From the NCBI GenBank assembly GCA_002763035.1, contig PFDC01000161.1:1-6841 (forward strand): a DNA stretch of 6,841 nucleotides. Reading direction: 5' to 3'. Below, one piece after another: positions 1-6,270 of the stretch. Position 1 is the first letter of the stretch, and each line of letters starts with the position of its first letter. The position numbers and the translations under genes are program-made. The notes under the pieces were generated by a model. That model searched no databases. It had not been told where the DNA came from and saw only the letters and a program-made list of their open reading frames with translations. This stretch comes from Candidatus Pacearchaeota archaeon CG10_big_fil_rev_8_21_14_0_10_35_13. Its GTDB lineage: Archaea; Nanobdellota; Nanobdellia; Pacearchaeales; GW2011-AR1.

Positions 1-924
1 TACGTCAACGTCAGGGTTTCCTCCGAGTTTTCTGTGTTCTTCTACTGTTGCTTGTCCTCCGCTAAATGCGTACTTATTAATTTTTTTCCTTACTTCTTCT
101 GGAGTGTCTGTCATTGAGATGTAAGAGGTTTCATCACTGCTTGACATCTTACCCCCTTCTTTTAATCCTGGTAAGAATAAGTGGTAAGTAGAGCTTATTT
201 GAGAAAATTTATGATCTTTATTTCTCATTGCCATGCCTCTTGCTATTCTTATGTGAGGGTCTTGGTCTACCCCTACAGGGATAAATACTGGCTTCCCTTC
301 ATCAAATTCTGGTAGTTGTGAATGAAACATATCGGCTGCTTGTATTAATGAAGCATTCATCTTTCCAGGACTTATTTCTCCATAAACTCCTTTAAATTCA
401 TTAAACGTAGCGTACCTTGAAAAGTTTGATGCTAACCTATAATAAGCATTACTCTTTTTTGCATCATTGCTTCTTTCACTTTGGAAATAAAAGTCTACGT
501 CTTCCGGTTTTAATCCTAGCGCAATATAATTAAGCAAGTATTGGTCAATGGCTATCTTTCTTAATTCCCCTAATGGTTTCTTTCTTACATTATAAGCTTC
601 TAAGTCAGCAACTGCAATGTAAAGTTTTACCCCTAGTTTTTGGTAGAATATCATTTGTTGAGCCAATAACATATGCCCTAAATGGAAGACCCCCGAGGGC
701 ATTAATCCCGTCATTAATACAACTTTCTTTTTTTTCTTAATAGCTTCTAAAATCTTCTGAAAGTCTCTATGAGCAAAAATGACTTTTCTTCTAAACAAGA
801 CGTTTTTGTTAAAGACTTCCGGTAGTGACTTTATGGGCTCTAGCCCGAATTCTTTTATTAGTTTCTCGTAATCAATTTTTCCTTCTACTTCCCATGGTGT
901 TACGTTCATACCTTCTTTTTTCAT
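1..924 (-). CDS. trpS: Tryptophanyl-tRNA synthetase, archaeal/eukaryal type (C-terminus outside window)
   Basis: Class I aminoacyl-tRNA synthetase that charges tRNA-Trp with tryptophan using ATP in the cytoplasm. My reverse-strand translation gives 308 open codons running off the left edge. The N-terminus has the archaeal/eukaryal TrpRS signature TPWEVEGKIDYEKLIKEFG (residues 9-27) and FRRKVIFAHRDF (44-55). The HIGH motif appears as PSGVFHLGH (76-84), VGVDQDPH lies at 217-224, and the KMSKS loop is GKMSSSD (258-264). The last visible stretch, AFSGGQATVEEHRKLGGNPD (286-305), is also typical of this family. Roughly 60-70 C-terminal residues should lie outside the window. I chose the ATG at 924 because a TATA box sits 21-29 bp upstream, which suits leaderless transcription. 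The in-frame ATG at 909 (MNVTPWEV) is a possible alternative start. The gene is divergent from the membrane-protein gene at 1047. Identification is very secure. Confidence 0.96.
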   Translation of the reverse strand, partial: MKKEGMNVTPWEVEGKIDYEKLIKEFGLEPIKSLPEVFNKNVLFRRKVIFAHRDFQKILEAIKKKKKVVLMTGLMPSGVFHLGHMLLAQQMIFYQKLGVKLYIAVADLEAYNVRKKPLGELRKIAIDQYLLNYIALGLKPEDVDFYFQSERSNDAKKSNAYYRLASNFSRYATFNEFKGVYGEISPGKMNASLIQAADMFHSQLPEFDEGKPVFIPVGVDQDPHIRIARGMAMRNKDHKFSQISSTYHLFLPGLKEGGKMSSSDETSYISMTDTPEEVRKKINKYAFSGGQATVEEHRKLGGNPDVDV

Positions 925-944
925 TATTATTCTAACAACCTTTT

Positions 945-961
945 ATTTTTAAACTCTTTCC
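945..961 (-). promoter_or_regulatory. TATA box and BRE of trpS
   Basis: Read on the minus strand this is GGAAAGAG followed by TTTAAAAAT, a purine-rich BRE-like element next to an archaeal TATA box. The TATA box ends 20 bp before the trpS ATG at 924, so transcription should start at or within a few bases of the start codon. No Shine-Dalgarno-like sequence precedes the ATG. This is an inference from spacing and consensus. Confidence 0.65.
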
Positions 962-1008
962 TTAGAATATTCTAGACTTATCACTTACCTATATAATAGT
1001 TTATTGTT

Positions 1009-1026
1009 ACAATAAGATTTATATAT
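1009..1026 (+). promoter_or_regulatory. BRE/TATA promoter of the membrane cyclase-like gene
   Basis: ACAATAAGA precedes a strong TATA box, TTTATATAT (1018-1026). The box is centred about 25 bp upstream of the ATG at 1047, so the mRNA is probably leaderless. The surrounding 24 bp (1009-1032) match the promoter of the tRNA at 6223-6246 at all but three positions. Confidence 0.7.
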
Positions 1027-1046
1027 GTATTCCAGTTAGTTTTATT

Positions 1047-3092
1047 ATGATTAATAAAATGAGGTATTCATTCTTTAGTATGCTACTACTATCAATGTTA
1101 TTAATCGTTAGCATTTCTTCATTTGTTAGTGCAGAAATATTTCTTGAACAGCCATCTAGTGTTTATAATCTTGGTGATGATTTTTCCGTCGATGCGAGGG
1201 TTAGTGAAATAATTGATGGATACTTTAGTATGGAACTTATTTGTGGGCAGGATAAGGTATTATTAGTTAGGGATATTCTTTCTTCTACAATTATTCATAA
1301 GGAATTAACTCTTACTAAGGCTTACATCGATAGTCTTATTGGTCAGTGTTCGTTATTGGCAAGTTATGGTGAGAGTCTTAGTCAGTCTCAAAGTTTTACT
1401 ATTACTAAAAAAGTTGATGCTTACGCAGAGCTTGATAAGAAGGAATTTCTTCCTAGTGAGAGTATGGGAGTTTATGTAGAAGCTCATAAGGCTAATGGTG
1501 ATGCTCTTGAGGGTTTTTCTGAGATTTCTTTCTTAGAAGCTAATGTTTCATTGACAAAAGTTGTTAAGGGTGGTGTTTTAAGCACTAATCTTACTATCCC
1601 TTATAATATGCCTGCTGGCACTTATTCTTTGAAAATTTGGGTTTATGAAAAGGATAAGCAGGGGGGTATTACTAATGAGGCTTCTTTAGAGAAGAATTTT
1701 GTTGTTAGACAAGAAGCCCGTAATGTTGAGATTGCAATTTCTGATCAGGAAGCAACTCCGGGCAATGATTACGTTTTCAAAATTCTTGTTTATGATCAAT
1801 CTAATAGTTCTATGGAAACAGAAGTGAAGTATTCCTTGTATAATAACGTTAGTCTTGTTGAGCAAAAGCTTGTTAATTCTGATGAGAGCATCAGCATTAA
1901 AGTTCCTCGTAATGAGTCTCCTGGTTACAGGAACATCCTAGCAGAAGTCAGTGGTCTTAGTGCTAAGAGGTCTTTTTATATTCCTGAAGTTCAGAAGGCT
2001 GAGTTCTCAATTTTTAATTCTACTCTTAATGCTGTGAATATTGGTAATGTTCCTTATAAGAAGAGTGTTGAAGTATCAATTGGTAATACTTCTAAAGTTG
2101 TTGATGTTAATATGCCTGTTGGTGGTTCTTCAAAGTTCAGCCTTCATGCTCCTGAGGGTACTTATGATATTAAGGTTAGTGGTGGTAATGAAGACTTTAC
2201 TGCTTCTGGTGTTTTACTAACTGGCAGGTCAATAGCAGTTTCTGATTATGATGATAGTCCTGGAATTATCGGTGGTTATCCTCTTGTTTGGTTATTCCTT
2301 ATTGGTATTCTTGGTATGTTCATCTTTGGTCTTTCTCGTAGTATGGGTATGAAGAAGTTCTTTGCTAGAATGCCTCGTTTTAGGAGTAAGAAGGAGTTGC
2401 ATAATGATTCCATCGGTGATAATTCTAAAGTTATTGTTGGTTCTAAGAAGGCTTCTGAAATTCTTATTCCTGAGATTAATGTTCTTGAGGCTGAACACTC
2501 TTTAGTTCTCCGTGGTCAGAAGCAGGACTCTACGATTATCTCATTAAACATTAAGAATAAGAAGGGGCTTAAATCTGATGGTCCTTCTGTTGAGACTCTC
2601 GGTAAGATTCTTGAATTAATGCGTTCTTCTAAGGGTGTTAGTTATACTAGTGGTAATTATCTTTTTGGTTTGTTTGTTCCTTCAATTACTAAGACTTTCA
2701 AGAATGATCTGAATGCTATTAGAATTAGTGAGGAGATTAAGAATGTTCTTGATGATCACAACAACAAGTTCTCTGAGAAGATCGTTTATGGTATTGGTAT
2801 TAATAATGGTGATATCATCTCAAACGTTGATAAGGCTTCAAAAAAGCTTCAGTTTACTGGTGTCGGTAATACTATTCCTTTGTCTAAAAAAGTTGCTGAC
2901 ACCTCTGCTAATCACGATGGTACATTATTCATTTCTGAGAACACTCATAAGAAGACCATGAGTGTTGTTAAGACTAAGAATGTTAAGATTACTGATGATT
3001 TCATGGTTTATTCTATTAGCAGTATTATTGAGCGTGAACAACATAGCAAGTTCATTAATGATTTCTTACGTAGACAAAAGGAAGAAAAGTAG
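1047..3092 (+). CDS. Membrane receptor-like protein with degenerate class III nucleotidyl cyclase domain
   Basis: The 681-residue protein starts with a signal peptide (1-29; cleavage probably after SFVSA). Residues 30-400 are rich in beta-strand-like sequence, with repeated segments such as PAGTYSLKIWV (189-199) and PEGTYDIKVSG (369-379) that resemble Ig-like or macroglobulin MG2-type sandwiches, and several N-x-S/T sequons. A single membrane helix (about 409-430) is followed by basic residues, which places the C-terminus inside the cell. Residues about 495-640 follow the class III adenylate/guanylate cyclase pattern: TIISLNIKN (first metal motif), YTSGNYLFGLF (second metal motif), KIVYGIGINNGDI, FTGVGNTIPLSKKVA and GTLFISENT. 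The metal-binding Asp positions are Asn501 and Asn537, and the usual transition-state Asn and Arg are Pro611 and Lys615, so catalysis is unlikely. I infer a sensor or scaffold in which an exterior domain is coupled to a nucleotide-binding or dimerising pseudo-cyclase. The start is supported by a TATA box 25 bp upstream. The cyclase fold assignment is by motif only; the ligand is unknown. Confidence 0.85.
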   Translation: MINKMRYSFFSMLLLSMLLIVSISSFVSAEIFLEQPSSVYNLGDDFSVDARVSEIIDGYFSMELICGQDKVLLVRDILSSTIIHKELTLTKAYIDSLIGQCSLLASYGESLSQSQSFTITKKVDAYAELDKKEFLPSESMGVYVEAHKANGDALEGFSEISFLEANVSLTKVVKGGVLSTNLTIPYNMPAGTYSLKIWVYEKDKQGGITNEASLEKNFVVRQEARNVEIAISDQEATPGNDYVFKILVYDQSNSSMETEVKYSLYNNVSLVEQKLVNSDESISIKVPRNESPGYRNILAEVSGLSAKRSFYIPEVQKAEFSIFNSTLNAVNIGNVPYKKSVEVSIGNTSKVVDVNMPVGGSSKFSLHAPEGTYDIKVSGGNEDFTASGVLLTGRSIAVSDYDDSPGIIGGYPLVWLFLIGILGMFIFGLSRSMGMKKFFARMPRFRSKKELHNDSIGDNSKVIVGSKKASEILIPEINVLEAEHSLVLRGQKQDSTIISLNIKNKKGLKSDGPSVETLGKILELMRSSKGVSYTSGNYLFGLFVPSITKTFKNDLNAIRISEEIKNVLDDHNNKFSEKIVYGIGINNGDIISNVDKASKKLQFTGVGNTIPLSKKVADTSANHDGTLFISENTHKKTMSVVKTKNVKITDDFMVYSISSIIEREQHSKFINDFLRRQKEEK

Positions 3093-4010
3093 TTAGTTAG
3101 TTATTATTCTTACTCTATCTTCGTCTTCTAATACATGGGCCATTCCCACTTTTTGTTCTGGGAACTTCGCACTTTTTCCGTTAATCACTGCTTCTTTGAA
3201 TTCTTCTAATAAGTCTTTGTGTATAGTTCTTACTAAGTCTTTGATTGTTGATTCTTTCTCTAGTATCATTGGTTCTTTTGTTCTTTCAGTATAGACTCTT
3301 ATTAGTTTTGTTTCTTTCCAAATTCTTCCTTTTAGTTCTTCTATTCCTTCACCGGTTATTGTTGATATCAGGATTAGGTCATTGAACTTCTTTCTCAGTT
3401 TTTCTGCGTTATTCTTTGCTCTTGGTGAGTCTATCTTGTTTCCTATGAAGATTATTGGTTTTTTTATTTCTGCTTTTTTCAGTTCTTCATAAACCTTTTC
3501 TGCTCTTGAGTAATCACTAATTAGGTCAATCATGAATAGTACTCCGTCAGTGTTCTTTACTATTCCTATGAGTCTTTTTCCTCCACCTGCGTCTTCTGTT
3601 GCTCCTTCTATCAATCCTGGTAAGTCTACTATTTGTATTAGTGCCCCGTTTAGTCTTATTACTGCAGGTATTGGTTTTAGTGTCGTGAATTCGTACTCCG
3701 CGACTTTTATGTTCATTCCTGAAAGTTTTGCTAGTAAGGAGCTCTTTCCTGAACTTGGTGCTCCTACTAGGCAGAACTGCCTATGCCCTTGCCTTTCTAC
3801 ACCTAACCAATCTTGATATTTGATGTTAGCCCTGCTCTTAGTCTTCTTTACGTCTTCAAGCAATAACTTCTTCATCATCCTGTAGTCTCCGTTTTTGTAT
3901 CCTGGTAGCTCGGCTAGTATCTTTCTTATTTCGTTAATCCTTGCTCTTCCTTCGAGCCCGATTAATCTTTCTCTAATTTTTCTTTTCTGTACGTCTGGTG
4001 GTAATGCCAT
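3093..4010 (-). CDS. drg: Drg/Rbg-family GTPase with TGS domain, short form without S5D2L insert
   Basis: 305-residue TRAFAC-class GTPase of the Drg (developmentally regulated GTP-binding) family, which associates with translating ribosomes. Residues 1-75 form the basic helical N-terminus of Drg proteins. The G domain has G1 GAPSSGKS (83-90), G2 FTTLKPIP (108-115), G3 DLPGLIEGA (129-137), G4 NKID (191-194) and G5 STITG (216-220). The C-terminal TGS domain (about 236-305) contains RTIHKDLLEEFKEA and ends in HVLEDEDRVRIITN, closely matching the Drg C-terminus. Drg proteins are usually about 365 residues and carry an S5D2L insertion between G3 and G4. Here G3 and G4 are only about 60 residues apart, so that insert is missing. 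An SD-like GAGG (4019-4022) lies 8 nt before the ATG. The TAA stop directly abuts the TAG of the converging membrane-protein gene, with no spacer. The family call is secure; paralogue identity is less so. Confidence 0.93.
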   Translation of the reverse strand: MALPPDVQKRKIRERLIGLEGRARINEIRKILAELPGYKNGDYRMMKKLLLEDVKKTKSRANIKYQDWLGVERQGHRQFCLVGAPSSGKSSLLAKLSGMNIKVAEYEFTTLKPIPAVIRLNGALIQIVDLPGLIEGATEDAGGGKRLIGIVKNTDGVLFMIDLISDYSRAEKVYEELKKAEIKKPIIFIGNKIDSPRAKNNAEKLRKKFNDLILISTITGEGIEELKGRIWKETKLIRVYTERTKEPMILEKESTIKDLVRTIHKDLLEEFKEAVINGKSAKFPEQKVGMAHVLEDEDRVRIITN

Positions 4011-4018
4011 TTTTGTTT

Positions 4019-4022
4019 CCTC
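4019..4022 (-). promoter_or_regulatory. Shine-Dalgarno-like GAGG of the drg gene
   Basis: On the minus strand GAGG stands 8 nt before the ATG at 4010 and fits the archaeal anti-SD. It is the only clear SD-like site before a start in this window. This agrees with drg having a real 5' leader while most of its neighbours look leaderless. Confidence 0.5.
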
Positions 4023-4034
4023 AATGATTTAATT

Positions 4035-4074
4035 AGAATTCTGTTACAAAGAGTAATAATAAATTCAGAATTCT
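4035..4074. repeat. 9-bp inverted repeat flanking a candidate drg TATA box
   Basis: AGAATTCTG (4035-4043) and CAGAATTCT (4066-4074) are perfect 9-bp inverted arms separated by 22 bp. Each arm also contains the self-palindrome AGAATTCT, and the two palindrome centres are 32 bp apart, close to three helical turns. Between the arms the minus strand reads TTTATTATT (4063 to 4055), a plausible TATA box for drg that would start transcription near 4035. The layout suggests an operator or an RNA hairpin; this is inference only. Confidence 0.5.
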
Positions 4075-4201
4075 TTGATAGTTGCCCCCTCAAGATGAGG
4101 ATTTTATGACAAGTTTAATTGGTTGAATATGGAGACCAGTCTAGAAATAAACATTTCCCTGATAGTTTTTATCTCGTTATTCATATTGGTGTTATAATTC
4201 T

Positions 4202-4219
4202 AAGATTTTTAAATCTTTC
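4202..4219 (-). promoter_or_regulatory. BRE/TATA-like promoter just downstream of the YchF-type gene
   Basis: On the minus strand GGAAAGA is followed directly by TTTAAAAAT (4213 to 4205), nearly identical to the trpS promoter (GGAAAGAG plus TTTAAAAAT). It lies only a few bases past the stop of the YchF-type gene. Transcription would begin around 4180 and yield either a leader of about 170 nt for drg or a separate small RNA. The same bases form a short palindrome, AAGATTT-TT-AAATCTT (4202-4217), so an alternative reading is a 3'-end hairpin of the upstream mRNA. Confidence 0.4.
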
Positions 4220-4223
4220 CAAT

Positions 4224-5420
4224 TCATCTTGTTATGATTTCTATACCATCTCGGTGTTTTAGTACGTGTTCTTTACCGATTATTTGTTTTGTTCTTACGT
4301 CTATTGCTTTTATGAAGTTGTCTCCTAAGTCTGTGTGTAGTTTGTATGCGAAGTCTAAAGCTGTTGATCCTTCTGGTAGGAAGTAGCAGTCTGGTAGTAC
4401 GTTTCCTTTACTGTCCTCGAGTTTTTTTGTTCCTGCAGGGAATATTGCTATGTACTTCAGCATTTCTAGTACTACCTTATTAATTATTTCTTGTACTCCA
4501 GTGCTTCCGTACTTTTCTAGAACATTTTCTTTTATGAATTCTAAGGCTTGTTTTTGTTTATCATTTATTTTCTCGCTGATTATTTCATAGTTCTTCTCTC
4601 CTGGTAAGTACTTGATTATCCCTTCTTTTGTCGCCATTCTTAACATTAATTCTCCTTCTGCAGAGCAGGGTATTATTACATATTCTGGGAATTTCTCAAT
4701 TGCCCTTTTTAGGTTTTCTTCGGATTTTTGTTGGTCCATCTTATTAGCTGCTATTATCATTGGTTTTGTTATCATTCTTAGCATTCCTGCGAAGTTTGTT
4801 AGTTGTTCGTCATTCCAGGTTGTTGGTCTTTCTGGGTTATAACCTGTTTTTCTTATCACAATTTTTACATCTTCTTCTGTTACTTTCAGTCCTGAGAATT
4901 GTTTTGCTACTGCTTCTGCAAAGTTGTCCTTTACCATTTCTGTGGTTCTTGCGAATACTTTCCATACTTTTTTTAGTATTCCTGCGTACCATAAGTCTAA
5001 TTCTCTTATTAAGAATTCAATGCTCTTGCAAGGGTCGTACTCTTCTTTTGTTGGTTTTCCTTCTTCGTTTGTTTGTCCTGACATATCAACTATTTGTATG
5101 AATGCGTCTGCTTGTCTTAAGTCGTCGAGGAATTGGTTTCCTAACCCTTTATTTTCGCTAGCTCCTGGCACTAGTCCTGCTACGTCAAGCATTTCTACTG
5201 GTACGAATCTCCATCCGTCAATGCATACTCCTTCTCGGGGGTTGCATTGTCTTGGTGGTGTGAACTCTTTATCAATGCATCTTATCTTCACATAACCGAT
5301 CCCATGGTTTGGTTTTATCGTCGCGAAGGGGTAATTTGCTATTAGTGCTTCTGCTAAGGTTGCTGATTTGAAGAATGTGCTCTTCCCTACGTTTGGTGCT
5401 CCCACTAGTCCTATTAGCAT
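4224..5420 (-). CDS. YchF/OLA1-related GTPase with TGS domain (archaeal MJ1332/YGR210 type)
   Basis: 398-residue cytoplasmic P-loop GTPase of the Obg-YchF group, associated with ribosomes and translation. G1 is GAPNVGKS (7-14), the G2 Thr is in NYPFATIKPN (29-38) and G3 is DVAGLVPGA (79-87), followed by KGLGNQFLDDLRQADAFIQI (91-110). A cysteine-bearing segment, QCNPREGVCIDGWRF (58-72), is typical of the archaeal subgroup. G4 is NKMD (226-229), the normal guanine-specific form, whereas bacterial YchF and eukaryotic OLA1 have an NxxE-type motif and prefer ATP. This points to the YGR210-like branch, and GTP is the likely substrate. G5 is SAE (253-255). A helical region is followed by the TGS domain (about 325-398), ending in EHVLKHRDGIEIITR. 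The start follows from the G1 position and a TATA-like box 22-28 bp upstream. The neighbouring drg product has the same G-domain plus TGS architecture. Archaeal genomes often label such proteins YchF. Confidence 0.94.
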   Translation of the reverse strand: MLIGLVGAPNVGKSTFFKSATLAEALIANYPFATIKPNHGIGYVKIRCIDKEFTPPRQCNPREGVCIDGWRFVPVEMLDVAGLVPGASENKGLGNQFLDDLRQADAFIQIVDMSGQTNEEGKPTKEEYDPCKSIEFLIRELDLWYAGILKKVWKVFARTTEMVKDNFAEAVAKQFSGLKVTEEDVKIVIRKTGYNPERPTTWNDEQLTNFAGMLRMITKPMIIAANKMDQQKSEENLKRAIEKFPEYVIIPCSAEGELMLRMATKEGIIKYLPGEKNYEIISEKINDKQKQALEFIKENVLEKYGSTGVQEIINKVVLEMLKYIAIFPAGTKKLEDSKGNVLPDCYFLPEGSTALDFAYKLHTDLGDNFIKAIDVRTKQIIGKEHVLKHRDGIEIITR

Positions 5421-5441
5421 TGTTCTCTTAAGAATTAGGGG

Positions 5442-5448
5442 TTTTTAA
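5442..5448 (-). promoter_or_regulatory. TATA-like box of the YchF-type GTPase gene
   Basis: The minus strand reads TTAAAAA, 22-28 bp upstream of the ATG at 5420, within the 57-bp gap after the preceding gene. The spacing matches the leaderless pattern of trpS. It suggests that the GTPase has its own promoter even though the upstream gene runs in the same direction. Confidence 0.45.
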
Positions 5449-5477
5449 TACTTATTTCTTACTTTTCACCATGCTTT

Positions 5478-6113
5478 TTAATTAAAGCTCCCTAATATTT
5501 TTTCTAACTCTGGCACTTCTACTTCTTCAGGATTTATCTTCACACCATTCTTTTCCCAGTAACTATCACTCAAGACTTCTCTTGATACCAGGGTCATTTC
5601 CCTCAGGTCTTCTTCAGTTATTATTCCTAATTCTCTAAGTTTTTCAAGCATCACAATTTCTGTTTTTATTCTCCTGATTGTTGCTCTTGCAGCATCGTAG
5701 CCTAAGTCTTCTGTTAGTATACCCATTTTTTCTTCGTGGGTAAGGTTTTCCCTTGCCATCCTTTCTTTTAATTTTTTGAGTTTGTCTTCACCCTTAGTTG
5801 CTCTTGCAACTTCACAACTTCGGTAAATCACTTCACTTAGCTTGTCTATTAGCCCTTGGGGAACTTCTGCTCGTTTAAAGCCATTAATCACATCAAGATA
5901 ATGAAATATTTCCCCCTCTTCTGGCTGAAGGTTTTTTGGTAGTTCTTCTCCGTGGTCTCTGAAGTACATATCTTTGTACTTTATTAAAGATTCGGAGGTT
6001 ATTCTGTCAGTTATTTCTTTTTCCTTCCTTTCTTCTTCTGCAACTTTCTCGTTGAGTATTCTTTCTATTTCTTCCATTACTCTTGTTGATGGTTGAACAA
6101 TGCTGATTATCAT
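5478..6113 (-). CDS. Hypothetical helical, highly charged protein
   Basis: I do not recognise this family. The 211-residue product is soluble, strongly charged and predicted by eye to be almost entirely helical. It has a Glu/Lys-rich, coiled-coil-like N-terminal stretch (about residues 13-45) and a second helical block (about 105-180) containing DLGYDAARATIRRIKTEI and LRELGIITEEDLREM. There is no signal peptide, membrane segment, cysteine cluster or nucleotide-binding motif. The start is uncertain. The ATG at 6113 gives an extra MIISIVQPSTRV, while the in-frame ATG at 6077 gives MEEIERILNEKV, a more natural helical beginning. For 6113, an ATAAATAAT box at 6154-6162 would leave a leader of about 20 nt. 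For 6077, TATGATAAT (6104-6112) lies 27-35 bp upstream. Codon use (A/C-ending third positions) matches the other minus-strand genes, which supports real coding. It lies 57 bp upstream of the YchF-type GTPase gene, so a shared transcript is possible. Confidence 0.75.
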   Translation of the reverse strand: MIISIVQPSTRVMEEIERILNEKVAEEERKEKEITDRITSESLIKYKDMYFRDHGEELPKNLQPEEGEIFHYLDVINGFKRAEVPQGLIDKLSEVIYRSCEVARATKGEDKLKKLKERMARENLTHEEKMGILTEDLGYDAARATIRRIKTEIVMLEKLRELGIITEEDLREMTLVSREVLSDSYWEKNGVKINPEEVEVPELEKILGSFN

Positions 6114-6222
6114 AGCACTTACTTTTGTTGTGTCCCTTACGATTATCAGGATGATTATTTATGATGGTTATTGGTGTGATGCTTATCTTTTTCTTCTTAG
6201 GACTAATGGTTTCGTTTATGTC
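6114..6222. other. Spacer between the hypothetical gene and the tRNA promoter
   Basis: Non-coding stretch between two divergent units. On the minus strand ATAAATAAT (6154-6162) could be the TATA box of the hypothetical gene. I see no structured RNA or repeat. A plus-strand reading frame crosses it but runs into the tRNA, so it is not taken as a gene. Confidence 0.4.
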
Positions 6223-6240
6223 ACAATAACCTTTATATAT
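6223..6240 (+). promoter_or_regulatory. BRE/TATA promoter of the tRNA-Ile gene
   Basis: ACAATAACC followed by TTTATATAT (6232-6240) is a canonical archaeal BRE/TATA pair. The TATA box ends 30 bp before the first base of the tRNA, so transcription should start roughly 5-10 nt upstream of the mature 5' end, leaving a very short leader for RNase P. Confidence 0.75.
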
Positions 6241-6270
6241 GTCTTCTTAGTATTCTTTTTATTGAGCTAT

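Noticed and set aside
925..1046. Extra regulatory RNA between trpS and the membrane-protein gene
   Set aside because: The 122 bp are accounted for by two divergent leaderless promoters; no convincing structured element or leader was seen.
2292..2498. Small frames inside the membrane-protein gene (2292-2498 minus, 2713-2961 plus)
   Set aside because: They are overlaid on a recognisable domain structure, with no promoter or motif of their own.
4085..4180. C/D box small RNA in the drg upstream gap
   Set aside because: Only loose matches to box C (ATGACAA) and a CTGA were seen; there is no proper box C, inner box pair or terminal stem.
4760..5101. Plus-strand frames opposite the two GTPase genes (also 3532-3816, 4612-4842, 4924-5295)
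   Set aside because: They lie fully inside well-supported minus-strand genes with intact G motifs and have Leu/Ser/Phe-rich compositions expected from antisense reading of T-rich DNA.
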